Assembly (NCBI GenBank): GCA_028679985.1
Contig: JAJRAH010000135.1
Span: 1-5,453, forward strand
Reading direction: 5' to 3'
Length of the DNA stretch: 5,453 nt
Origin: Methanomassiliicoccales archaeon
Lineage (GTDB): Archaea; Thermoplasmatota; Thermoplasmata; Methanomassiliicoccales; JACIVX01
The notes below the pieces were generated by a model, which was not told the DNA's origin, ran no database searches, and saw only the letters and a program-made list of their open reading frames with translations. This document shows, piece after piece, positions 1 through 5,453 of this stretch; position 1 is the first letter of the stretch; the number at the start of each line of letters is the position of its first letter. Made by a program: the position numbers and the translations under genes.

Positions 1-197
1 AACCCTCTTCACGACGGCGCACAATCAATTCAAACCAAGGTCCTTACATTCTTTCGTCCCCAATCGAATCATAGGAGACCCTGCCGCTTCTGCAACCTTC
101 GAATGAAAAGGGCGAGATCGGCATTACCCTCTCACAGATCCTCACACAGCGGAAGAACTTCGAGCGAGACAGAACGACGTAAGGGGATGAGGCTCGT
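1..197. other. Unassigned flank downstream of the HprK-like operon
   Basis: No gene can be assigned with confidence here. Three short frames are open. On the plus strand, one frame runs in from the left edge and ends at TGA 104-106, reading as a possible C-terminal tail (…GDPAASATFE). A second plus frame is open from 75 to a TAA at 180-182, with GC-rich third positions but no start codon and a TAG just before it. On the minus strand, a 62-codon frame (44-232) overlaps the end of the HprK-like gene by 35 bases; its protein is rich in Ser and Arg and it has no clear ribosome-binding site. The GC-rich third positions of the last two coincide, so composition cannot separate them. I see no T-rich terminator after the stop codon at 198. 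A convergent gene ending near 106 is possible but unproven. Confidence 0.3.
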
Positions 198-1244
198 TCA
201 GCGGGAGACTGTGGATTCGATTTCATCCGCAATGCTCTTCAATCTCGGACGGGTCTGATATTTCCCCATGTAGATCTCATGACACTTCGCCCCCTCGTAT
301 GCGCCGAGGCATATCTCCTTCCGCTTGTCCATCGAGAAGTAGGGCATTCCGGCGATCTCGGAACAGATCTTGTGCATCAAGTCCGTCTCGTTGGGGAACG
401 TCGACGCTGAGGAAAGGCGCGCGATCCGCTCGAAGGTCGAGGGCACTATCGTCTTTTCGCTGTCCTCCCTCCTCAGGTAGAGTGCGTGAGATATCTTCCC
501 CGACCTCTCCAGAGTCGCGCTCGGAAAGAGCAGATCGGATCTCACGCGGTGCGAGAAGTAGTACCATGCCATTGTCCTCGCCTTCACCATGTCAGTGACG
601 GGGTTCTTGCCTTCCATGTCCCGAGCCTTCCTGTACAACCACAGCCTCCGCTTCTGCTGCCTCTGTCCCGCTCTGTCCGGAATGACCCGGTCGTACAGTT
701 CCGGGAACATCGCAAGGTTGTATTCGAGGACATTGACCCACCGCGGATAGGACATGAACCTTCCATTCTTCCCTATTATGATATGATCGTCTGCGATGAA
801 CTTCGCTCCCCTCGACAGCAGCTCGAGCATGAGGTTCGTCTTGCCCACCCCGCCCATCGCAGGGAACAGTACCGCCTTTCCTCCGATTGATACCGCGGAA
901 GCATGGATGATGCACCAGCCTCTCTGCATGAAGAGCTGGTTCAGGCGATGCTGGGTCACCTTGCCCTCCAGGTACTCCTCGTTCGTCCTGCCGTCGCACA
1001 CTATCCTGTCCCCTTCGATACGGTAGACGCCGTCTTCGTACAGGATCGTATAGAATCCGTCGCCCGCGGAGTAGGCCGAGGTGACGTGCATGCCCTTCTT
1101 CTCGACCCTGCCCCTCTCGACGGTGAGATCCGGTTTCTGGAACTCGCTCTTCCATACCTCGAATTCCTTGATCAGCGAGCGAAACAGACCGTCCTCGAGC
1201 CGCAACTTCAGAACGCCTTCAAAATCGAAGTCCAAGCAGGCCAC
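198..1244 (-). CDS. HPr kinase-like P-loop protein (second of tandem pair)
   Basis: 348-residue protein with the core of the HPr serine kinase/phosphorylase fold. Around residues 110-155 it shows, in HprK order, His114 (IIHAS), a Gly-Gly turn, the strand AVLF, a P-loop (AMGGVGKT, 129-136), the helix LELLSRGAKF and an Asp pair (IADD, 152-153). In HprK these bind MgATP and activate the substrate serine. The first P-loop Gly is replaced by Ala129. The HPr-kinase signature (E-x-R-G-x-G) that follows in true HprK is not visible, so the target is probably not HPr. Residues 1-105 form a separate alpha/beta domain, and 190-348 are basic and unassigned. No signal peptide or membrane segment is seen, so it is probably cytoplasmic. 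The start is GTG, inside the end of the upstream gene (26-base overlap), suggesting coupled translation. An AGGTGG motif (1245-1250) abuts that GTG but lies 9 bases before an in-frame TTG at 1235, which may be the true start. The family call is fairly secure; the function is unknown. Confidence 0.8.
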   Translation of the reverse strand: MACLDFDFEGVLKLRLEDGLFRSLIKEFEVWKSEFQKPDLTVERGRVEKKGMHVTSAYSAGDGFYTILYEDGVYRIEGDRIVCDGRTNEEYLEGKVTQHRLNQLFMQRGWCIIHASAVSIGGKAVLFPAMGGVGKTNLMLELLSRGAKFIADDHIIIGKNGRFMSYPRWVNVLEYNLAMFPELYDRVIPDRAGQRQQKRRLWLYRKARDMEGKNPVTDMVKARTMAWYYFSHRVRSDLLFPSATLERSGKISHALYLRREDSEKTIVPSTFERIARLSSASTFPNETDLMHKICSEIAGMPYFSMDKRKEICLGAYEGAKCHEIYMGKYQTRPRLKSIADEIESTVSR

Positions 1245-2271
1245 CCACCTTGTCCCTGATCATCGCCCTCGATCCCTCTCGATCGCTTACCGTCGCGACG
1301 TAGTACTCACATTTGGGGTACACCTTTGGAGGAGAGCGGTCGCGGATGAACGTCAGATATGAAAAATCATCGGTCTCGTGCTGGAATCGGTCTATCGCTT
1401 CGAGGTACTCTATCGCGCCATCTCTCGGCGTTTCTTCCCAGGAGTTGATTCTTCCCCGCTTGATTATCACGCAGGCGCGGGGACGGAAGCGAGCATTCCC
1501 GCTCCCTCCTGCCATCTTCACCTGCGTCTTTCCGTCGACGATGCGGCCTCCGTCCTTCGTGCCAGCATCCAAGACAGCATTCGCCGGAATCCGAAGCATC
1601 TCGGGGAATCCGAATGCCCTGTTCCCGTCGAACAGCGCGAAGTTGTCCGCCATTATGCTCATCTCCGGCAGCAATGACAGAGCGGCCGTTGTCTTCCCGG
1701 CTCCGTTGAGGCCCATGAACAGGACCGCATCCTCGCCCCTGCAGCTCATGGATGCGTGCAGCAAAGAGAACCCCTTCTGGCCGAGCAGAAGGAAGTATGG
1801 GAAGTGCACGGTCCTTCTCATGAGCACCTGGTAGAATGCGAAGATCTCATCGCGTCCTAGAATCTTGAACGCGCGGAACCGTCTCGTCATCTCGAACAGC
1901 GCGTCTACTCGAAGCCTGCCTTCGGACGAACGAGCGATGATGCTGAACGGGGCGTACCGATAGAAGATCGAATGGCTTCCCTCTCGCAGGTAACTCCCTA
2001 TGATGGTCGGATTGCTCTCGACCGCTGAATCGAACCATTTCTGAGATGCGGCGCTGTTCGCTTTCTCGAAATGGACATCGACGGTCAGATCCAAGTTGGC
2101 CAGATTGCCGATCTCCTCGGCCGAGCGGACGGCGGGACCGTAGTTGTCTTCCAGGTACTTTTCGTATGATGCGTCGTTCGCTTCCAACCTGGCTCTGACC
2201 CCTTCGATCTCTGTGAGCAGCACTATGGTTAATAGATGCATCGGATTTATTGTTTTTCCCATCGCCAGCAC
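1219..2271 (-). CDS. HPr kinase-like P-loop protein (first of tandem pair)
   Basis: 350 residues counted from the outermost GTG. It has the same arrangement as its downstream neighbour: an N-terminal domain containing a DLTVDVHFEK stretch, then an HprK-like core with His172 (LLHAS), strand AVLFM, an intact Walker A (GLNGAGKTT, 187-195) and ADN at 208-210 where HprK has an Asp pair. The second Asp is therefore Asn210. The HPr-kinase E-x-R-G-x-G signature is absent. The remainder (about 240-350) is mixed and unassigned. The two proteins align over their cores but are distant, so they are an old duplication or two subfamilies. The gene begins 61 bases after the GNAT gene and ends inside the start of the next, implying one transcript. 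The start is uncertain: GTG 2271, ATG 2262, ATG 2241 and GTG 2223 are all in frame and none has a good ribosome-binding site, so 2271 is an outer bound. It is probably an ATP-dependent kinase or a relative that only binds nucleotide; the substrate is unknown. Confidence 0.8.
   Translation of the reverse strand: MLAMGKTINPMHLLTIVLLTEIEGVRARLEANDASYEKYLEDNYGPAVRSAEEIGNLANLDLTVDVHFEKANSAASQKWFDSAVESNPTIIGSYLREGSHSIFYRYAPFSIIARSSEGRLRVDALFEMTRRFRAFKILGRDEIFAFYQVLMRRTVHFPYFLLLGQKGFSLLHASMSCRGEDAVLFMGLNGAGKTTAALSLLPEMSIMADNFALFDGNRAFGFPEMLRIPANAVLDAGTKDGGRIVDGKTQVKMAGGSGNARFRPRACVIIKRGRINSWEETPRDGAIEYLEAIDRFQHETDDFSYLTFIRDRSPPKVYPKCEYYVATVSDREGSRAMIRDKVGGLLGLRF
2245..2256 (-). promoter_or_regulatory. 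Possible archaeal TATA-like box
   Basis: On the minus strand the A/T-rich run AACAATAAATCC stands out from GC-rich surroundings. It lies about 26 bases upstream of an in-frame GTG at 2223, the spacing expected between an archaeal TATA box and the transcription start. If real, the first HprK-like gene could have its own leaderless transcript starting at 2223, shortening the protein by 16 residues. The match to the TATA consensus is loose and no BRE element is evident. Confidence 0.2.
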
Positions 2272-2332
2272 TTGCGGAAGTGGATTCCCAGAGTCATTAT
2301 CAGAGAAGAGTCAAGATTCGCTGACCGGGAAT

Positions 2333-3433
2333 TCAGATGCCATCGGTGTCGCCGACCATGATATGGACTCTGAGATCACCCTTCTTCAGTACGCTGTCGA
2401 TTTCAGGATTCTTGCGCAGGTTCCTGACAGTGAGCTTGACCCAGTGGACTCCGGAAGGATTGCGCACTTTCACGAAGCCCATCCGCCGCACCGCGGGAAT
2501 GTACGGATGATTGTTCAGAAGTCTGCAGGAGAGGGATATCGCCCCGAATCCCTCGGCGTATTTCGCAGAGTCGCAGACGAGCACATCGAGAGCGTCCGGA
2601 TGATCTGGATGGACCAGCATATCGGCGATCTCGCACGACTTCGCGTCTCCGGTCCCGGAGAACTTCAGGACCGCGTACCCTGCCAGCTTCCCTCCCTTCC
2701 TTGCGACTCTTATGTGGTATCTCCCGCCCCTTCTGTCGGCGTACCGCCAGTTCATCCTTTCGCGGCTTCGGACAATGATGATATCGAACTGGCCCGCCGC
2801 GGAAAGAAACAACTGTTCGATGTCCGGACCGAAATCGTCCGCGTCCTCGACGCGGATCTCACTTGAGGCTTCGATGGCCGACCGCCTGGTATTCTCCTTC
2901 CCGGTCGTGAGAAGGCGATAAGCGATCTTCTTCAGAGAGCCCTCTCCGACCGCTGCAAAGAACTTCTCGGGCTGAAGGACGAGGAAGAAGCGTTCCGTCT
3001 CAAGTCCCGTGTCGATGTAGTCGAACTTCCTCAGCAGATTGTAGTACATGTCCTGCACCGGAAAGGAGAAACAGAAGTCAATCCCGTTGCGGTCGATCAC
3101 GGCATACTTGCTACGTATCGCATTCAGGATCATCTCCTCGTCAGCGCGATCCTTGTCCCTGCAGACGTCCGACCCCTCGACCCCCCTGTAGCTCTTTCCC
3201 CCGATCATGATCATGAACGGCAGTGCGGCCGAGTGGCAGATCAGTTCTCCCGCATCCTCCACGAGGCCGATGAACAGAAGTTCCATCGGATTGTCGAGGT
3301 ACTTCCACTTCCAATGATCCATTTTTGAGACTTCTATCTCGGATGCTGGCCAAACGAAGGCACGCTCGAGCAGTCTCAATATCGCTTCTTCGTCCCTAGG
3401 CTTGTAGTTGCGAACAGTCACTTCTCGACCCAT
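2333..3433 (-). CDS. Tandem GNAT-fold acyltransferase-like protein
   Basis: 366 residues with two GNAT-like halves. The first (about 1-160) has WKWKYLDNP (41-49), then strands ending in LICHSAALP and SDVCRDKDR. The second (about 195-340) has the parallel MNWRYADR (227-234), KLAGYAVLKF, IADMLVHPDH, and a closing VRRMGFVKV. An aromatic-Arg/Lys-Tyr element before a strand ending in G-Y/H-x-x-L is typical of GNAT proteins in polysaccharide-biosynthesis loci, and tandem GNAT folds are known, for example in Eis- and FemAB-type proteins. The acetyl-CoA pyrophosphate loop (R/Q-x-x-G-x-G/A) is degenerate in both halves, with acidic residues where the Gly should be, so the donor may not be ordinary acetyl-CoA. 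No signal peptide or membrane segment is seen. The ATG at 3433 is supported by GGAG at 3442-3445, 8 bases upstream. It leads the operon with the two HprK-like genes. The fold call is good; substrate and donor are unknown. Confidence 0.72.
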   Translation of the reverse strand: MGREVTVRNYKPRDEEAILRLLERAFVWPASEIEVSKMDHWKWKYLDNPMELLFIGLVEDAGELICHSAALPFMIMIGGKSYRGVEGSDVCRDKDRADEEMILNAIRSKYAVIDRNGIDFCFSFPVQDMYYNLLRKFDYIDTGLETERFFLVLQPEKFFAAVGEGSLKKIAYRLLTTGKENTRRSAIEASSEIRVEDADDFGPDIEQLFLSAAGQFDIIIVRSRERMNWRYADRRGGRYHIRVARKGGKLAGYAVLKFSGTGDAKSCEIADMLVHPDHPDALDVLVCDSAKYAEGFGAISLSCRLLNNHPYIPAVRRMGFVKVRNPSGVHWVKLTVRNLRKNPEIDSVLKKGDLRVHIMVGDTDGI

Positions 3434-3441
3434 CCGGGCAT

Positions 3442-3445
3442 CTCC
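3442..3445 (-). promoter_or_regulatory. Ribosome-binding site of the GNAT gene
   Basis: GGAG on the minus strand, 8 bases before the ATG at 3433, complementary to the conserved 3' end of 16S rRNA. It fixes the start of the tandem GNAT gene. It lies only 6 bases downstream of the base of the nested stem-loop. Confidence 0.6.
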
Positions 3446-3451
3446 AGATTA

Positions 3452-3488
3452 CGCCGGACTGGTTTCGTTCCTCAAGAACGTTCCGGCG
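3452..3488 (-). promoter_or_regulatory. Nested stem-loop in the GNAT gene leader
   Basis: Two perfect inverted repeats are nested. The outer arms are CGCCGGA (3452-3458) and TCCGGCG (3482-3488), 7 pairs. The inner arms are CGTTC (3466-3470) and GAACG (3476-3480), 5 pairs around a 5-base loop. They are joined by an asymmetric internal loop of 7 and 1 bases. In the minus-strand transcript the structure would end just upstream of GGAG and the start codon, where it could tune translation or protect the 5' end. It has no U-tract, so it is not a classical intrinsic terminator. It matches no riboswitch class I recognise. Confidence 0.4.
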
Positions 3489-3638
3489 AAGAGCGCCATT
3501 TCCGATAGACCGTCCTTCAGACATCATTGCACCCGTCAGCCCGTCAAATCCCAGAATAGGGACGCAAGCTCACCAGAGGCAGAGAATCAATACTCATTCT
3601 CATCCAACGAAAGGGCACTGAGCAGAAGGAGACGGACT
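3489..3638. other. purC-to-GNAT spacer without a convincing gene
   Basis: The upstream part of the 205-base gap between two minus-strand genes. It contains a weak inverted repeat, GAGAAT (3582-3587) and ATTCTC (3596-3601) around 8 bases, about 40 bases past the purC stop and not followed by T residues. It also contains a direct heptamer repeat, CCCGTCA at 3532-3538 and 3540-3546. No strong TATA box or T-rich terminator is visible. The gap is long compared with the tight spacing of the downstream operon, so the GNAT gene may have its own promoter here. Confidence 0.35.
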
Positions 3639-4544
3639 CTAGCGGAAGCTCTCGCCGGTGATCCTCTCGAACATCTCGACGTACATATCGCTTATCTCCT
3701 TGACCTTCTTGTTCGGAAGGGGCGGGATGTCCGGTTCCGGGAGGTTGTTCTTCCTCGCCTCCATGAGTTTGTCATGGTAGCCCAGGTCCCTGTAGTACTG
3801 CCTCACCGCTTCCTTGCTCAGCTCGATGAACTTCCCGAGCCCGTACGAGTCCTGATCCCACCATCTGTCCTCGTCGGCGGTGCCGAACGTGTCGACGACC
3901 ATCAGCCTCCGCTTCTCGTCGAACGCGAACTCTTTCTTGCCGTCGACGTGAATGAGCATCCTTTCCTCGGCCTCGGTCGTGATTATGTCATCGATCTTCC
4001 TGACAGTCTCGACTATCCTCTCGAATTCTTCCTCGGTCAAGCCAGAGATCTTAATCGCCTCGTCCCTGGAGAGCGATCTATCCACCTTCTCAAGCTTCGT
4101 TGTCGTCTCGAAGTATGTCAGCGGAAGCCTCTCGCCGTAAGTGATCTTGTGACCCCGGTCGAAGCCCAAATCATCCTCGGTCACCTCCCCGTTCTTGATC
4201 CGATCGTACAGGGAGCCAGCTACGAACTGTCTGCTTATGAACTCGAGGGGGATGAGATAATTCGCGGTGTTGCAGCTGAGCTTTTCGTAATCCGCGATGA
4301 CGTTCACCTTCCGCACCCTCATCCGGTTCGGAGGGACCAGTTCCCTGAAATGCGTCCTTATCCCGTTCTTCTTCAGAACCTGGAACCAGAAGGCGGATGT
4401 GCGGCAAAGGGTCTCTCCCTTGTGCGGGATCCGCGTAGGGATGATCTTGTCGAAGACAGATATGTTATCAGTGAAAACGAACTCAAGAGTGTTCTCGTCC
4501 ACCTCGTATACCTGTTTCACCTTGCCCACGCGGAACAGCTTCAT
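3639..4544 (-). CDS. purC: SAICAR synthetase (PurC)
   Basis: Phosphoribosylaminoimidazole-succinocarboxamide synthase joins CAIR and aspartate using ATP to give SAICAR, in cytoplasmic de novo purine synthesis. With 301 residues from the chosen start, it shows the N-terminal ATP-binding hairpin GKVKQVYEV (7-15), TDNISVFDKIIP (25-36) followed by IPHKGE (39-44), the family block IPLEFISRQFVAGS (98-111, signature 1), and DGKKEFAFD (201-209), followed by VVDTFGTADEDRWW (216-229) at the usual LxDE…TPDSSR position, in a divergent form. It is longer than the roughly 240 residues of common bacterial PurC, closer to the 300-residue forms. The start at 4544 is preferred over in-frame ATGs at 4625 and 4580 because MKLFRVGKVK is where family members normally begin and because GGTGAA lies just upstream. 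It stops with TAG. It is divergent from the FemAB-like gene, with a 205-base gap to the GNAT gene behind it. Confidence 0.95.
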   Translation of the reverse strand: MKLFRVGKVKQVYEVDENTLEFVFTDNISVFDKIIPTRIPHKGETLCRTSAFWFQVLKKNGIRTHFRELVPPNRMRVRKVNVIADYEKLSCNTANYLIPLEFISRQFVAGSLYDRIKNGEVTEDDLGFDRGHKITYGERLPLTYFETTTKLEKVDRSLSRDEAIKISGLTEEEFERIVETVRKIDDIITTEAEERMLIHVDGKKEFAFDEKRRLMVVDTFGTADEDRWWDQDSYGLGKFIELSKEAVRQYYRDLGYHDKLMEARKNNLPEPDIPPLPNKKVKEISDMYVEMFERITGESFR

Positions 4545-4547
4545 CCG

Positions 4548-4553
4548 TTCACC
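4548..4553 (-). promoter_or_regulatory. Ribosome-binding site of purC
   Basis: GGTGAA on the minus strand; its GGTGA core (4549-4553) lies 4 bases before the ATG at 4544. It matches the GGTGA core of archaeal Shine-Dalgarno sites and, with homology, supports starting PurC at 4544 and not at the upstream in-frame ATGs, which have no such site. Confidence 0.55.
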
Positions 4554-4668
4554 GGCTATTGTAAACGGATATGCCCTCATATGGTTTTTGGTTTGATTTC
4601 TCGACACCAGACTATGATATGGCATGGCATCAACGGCGGCGATAGTTATTATTCCTGAGTTGCCCTAC

Positions 4669-4675
4669 GAGGTGA
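4669..4675 (+). promoter_or_regulatory. Ribosome-binding site of the FemAB-like gene
   Basis: GAGGTGA, 3 bases before the ATG at 4679; a strong match to the archaeal anti-Shine-Dalgarno complement, though closely spaced. The TGA inside this motif is also an in-frame stop, so the gene cannot start further upstream. Confidence 0.6.
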
Positions 4676-4678
4676 AGG

Positions 4679-5453
4679 ATGGCTCTCAAGGTCAGGGAAA
4701 TCCAGTCGCGAGGCGAATTCGATCGCTCGAGGGAAGCCTGGAACGAGATCCTGCGGACGAGCGGAGAAGACGACGTCTTCCTCAGAAATGAATGGCTTGG
4801 CGCATGGTGGGACACCTACGGCAAGGGAAAGGAGATGGTCGTACTCGAGGTGTTGGAGGGCGAAAGGACGGTCGGCTTCGCGCCCTTCGCGATATCGGGC
4901 AGAAGGCTCTCCGTGTCGAAGAACTTGGAGTTCATCGGCTCCGGTCCCTCGGACAGATGCGGAATCCTGGCTGAGAGCGGAAGGGCTGATGTGCACGCTG
5001 CCGTATGGGAATACATGATGGAAAGGGAGGGGTGGAGCACGGCGGACCTCAAAGACTTGAGGGAGGACTGTCCCACGGCCGCGAATATCGCGAGAATCTT
5101 CCCGAACGCCGAGCGCGAGACGAGCGTCTCGCCCTGTGTCTCAATCACCGGGACGTACGAAGACTATCTGCGCAGACTCGAGAAGAAGAACAGGCATAGC
5201 CTCCTAAGATGCTGGCGGCGCATGTCCGAGAAACATGAAGTCACATTCGGGCTCAGGAAGCCAAGGGATGCTAATGATGATGATCTTCGAGAGTTCGTGA
5301 GGCTCGGAAAGGTGAGGTGGGAGGGGACCGGGACGGACAGCGTGCTCGGATATCCCGATATGGTGAGGTTCATCGAAGCCGCAGTGACAGCCCTTGCGGA
5401 AGAAGGGATTCCAACTCTCCATTACTTGAAAGAAGGGGGCAGAACCGTGGCGA
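4679..5453 (+). CDS. CelD/BcsL-type (FemAB-like) GNAT protein, partial
   Basis: 258 codons are visible and the frame is still open at the right window edge. The protein has the layout of the CelD/BcsL family (COG5653, Acetyltransf_6 domain). An N-terminal FLRNEWLGAWWDTYG (34-48) is followed by a strand VGFAPF (65-70), LEFIGSGPSDRCG (83-95), and a basic helix, YEDYLRRLEKKNRHSLLR (160-177), which introduces the C-terminal GNAT domain. Family members are usually around 350-400 residues, so the last hundred or so, including most of the acyl-donor site, are missing. Such proteins transfer acyl or aminoacyl groups in exopolysaccharide, cell-wall and lipid-modification loci; the substrate here is unknown. 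No signal peptide is seen, so it is probably cytoplasmic. The start is fixed by an in-frame TGA at 4673-4675 and the ribosome-binding site beside it. It is divergent from purC and probably separately transcribed. Confidence 0.78.
   Translation, partial: MALKVREIQSRGEFDRSREAWNEILRTSGEDDVFLRNEWLGAWWDTYGKGKEMVVLEVLEGERTVGFAPFAISGRRLSVSKNLEFIGSGPSDRCGILAESGRADVHAAVWEYMMEREGWSTADLKDLREDCPTAANIARIFPNAERETSVSPCVSITGTYEDYLRRLEKKNRHSLLRCWRRMSEKHEVTFGLRKPRDANDDDLREFVRLGKVRWEGTGTDSVLGYPDMVRFIEAAVTALAEEGIPTLHYLKEGGRTVA

Larger units (their letters stand above)
4545..4678. promoter_or_regulatory. Divergent spacer with both start regions
   Basis: These 134 bases separate purC (minus) from the FemAB-like gene (plus), so both promoters should lie here. 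They are more A/T-rich than the genes. TATA-like patches include CTATGATATG (near 4611-4620) and AGTTATTATTC (4643-4653), the latter about 30 bases before the plus-strand ATG. On the minus strand CATATGAGG and TTTACAATA occur between the two far-upstream ATGs and the chosen purC start. None is a clean consensus match, so individual boxes are not assigned. Confidence 0.4.

Noticed and set aside
592..1155. 187-codon minus-strand frame inside the second kinase-like gene
   Set aside because: It is a +1-type shadow of the HprK-like gene, rich in Gly and Arg and without the P-loop; the other frame carries all the motifs.
2144..2866. 240-codon plus-strand reading frame opposite the GNAT gene and the start of the first kinase-like gene
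   Set aside because: It crosses the junction of two minus-strand genes with recognisable domains and has no domain of its own, so it is a shadow frame.
3396..3527. 43-codon minus-strand frame starting ATGATG in the purC-GNAT spacer
   Set aside because: It runs into the GNAT gene in another frame, spans the nested stem-loop, and its translation has no recognisable features.
3582..3601. Inverted repeat as a purC terminator
   Set aside because: Only six pairs with an 8-base loop and no following T-run; too weak to call a terminator.
4545..4625. 27-residue N-terminal extension of PurC from ATG 4625
   Set aside because: Family members begin near MKLFRVGKVK, a GGTGAA site precedes the ATG at 4544, and the extension lies in the A/T-rich divergent spacer.
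3408..4658. 416-codon plus-strand reading frame opposite purC
   Set aside because: It is antisense to the unmistakable purC gene; codon bias in the GC-rich gene keeps the opposite frame open. The translation shows no recognisable family.
1..5453. CRISPR arrays, tRNA or rRNA genes, insertion sequences or terminal inverted repeats
   Set aside because: No regularly spaced repeats, no tRNA-like or rRNA-like conserved segments and no transposase-like protein were found on either strand.

Overview
The window (GC-rich, roughly mid-50s percent by eye) looks like part of an archaeal chromosome or metagenomic contig. The reasons are ribosome-binding sites of the GGTGA/GGAG type, a SAICAR synthetase resembling those I associate with Thermoplasmata-type Euryarchaeota, AT-rich promoter-like patches, and no bacterial-style -35/-10 boxes or U-tract terminators. 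The lineage is an inference from one conserved gene and weak signals, so it is tentative.

Layout, left to right. Positions 1-197 hold no gene I can assign, only short uncertain reading frames. Positions 198-3433 hold a minus-strand block of three genes, transcribed right to left: a GNAT-fold protein (2333-3433), then two HPr-kinase-like P-loop proteins (1219-2271 and 198-1244). The two kinase-like genes overlap by 26 bases, and 61 bases separate the first of them from the GNAT gene, so the three are probably one operon. A 205-base gap (3434-3638) precedes the GNAT gene and contains a nested stem-loop just before its ribosome-binding site. Next is purC on the minus strand (start best placed at 4544). 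A 134-base divergent spacer follows, then a plus-strand CelD/BcsL-type (FemAB-like) GNAT protein starting at 4679 and cut by the right window edge.

Functionally, purC is housekeeping (purine synthesis) and the rest is accessory. The two kinase-like proteins share one architecture: an N-terminal domain, then an HprK-type His, Walker A and Asp-Asp core. Each has a different deviation in the nucleotide-binding core, and neither shows the HPr-kinase family signature, so HPr is unlikely to be the substrate. HprK-like kinases, tandem-GNAT proteins and FemAB/CelD-like transferases are known companions in surface-polysaccharide, exosortase and peptide-tailoring loci. The most plausible reading is a cell-envelope or natural-product modification island interrupted by purC. 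The substrate cannot be told from this window.
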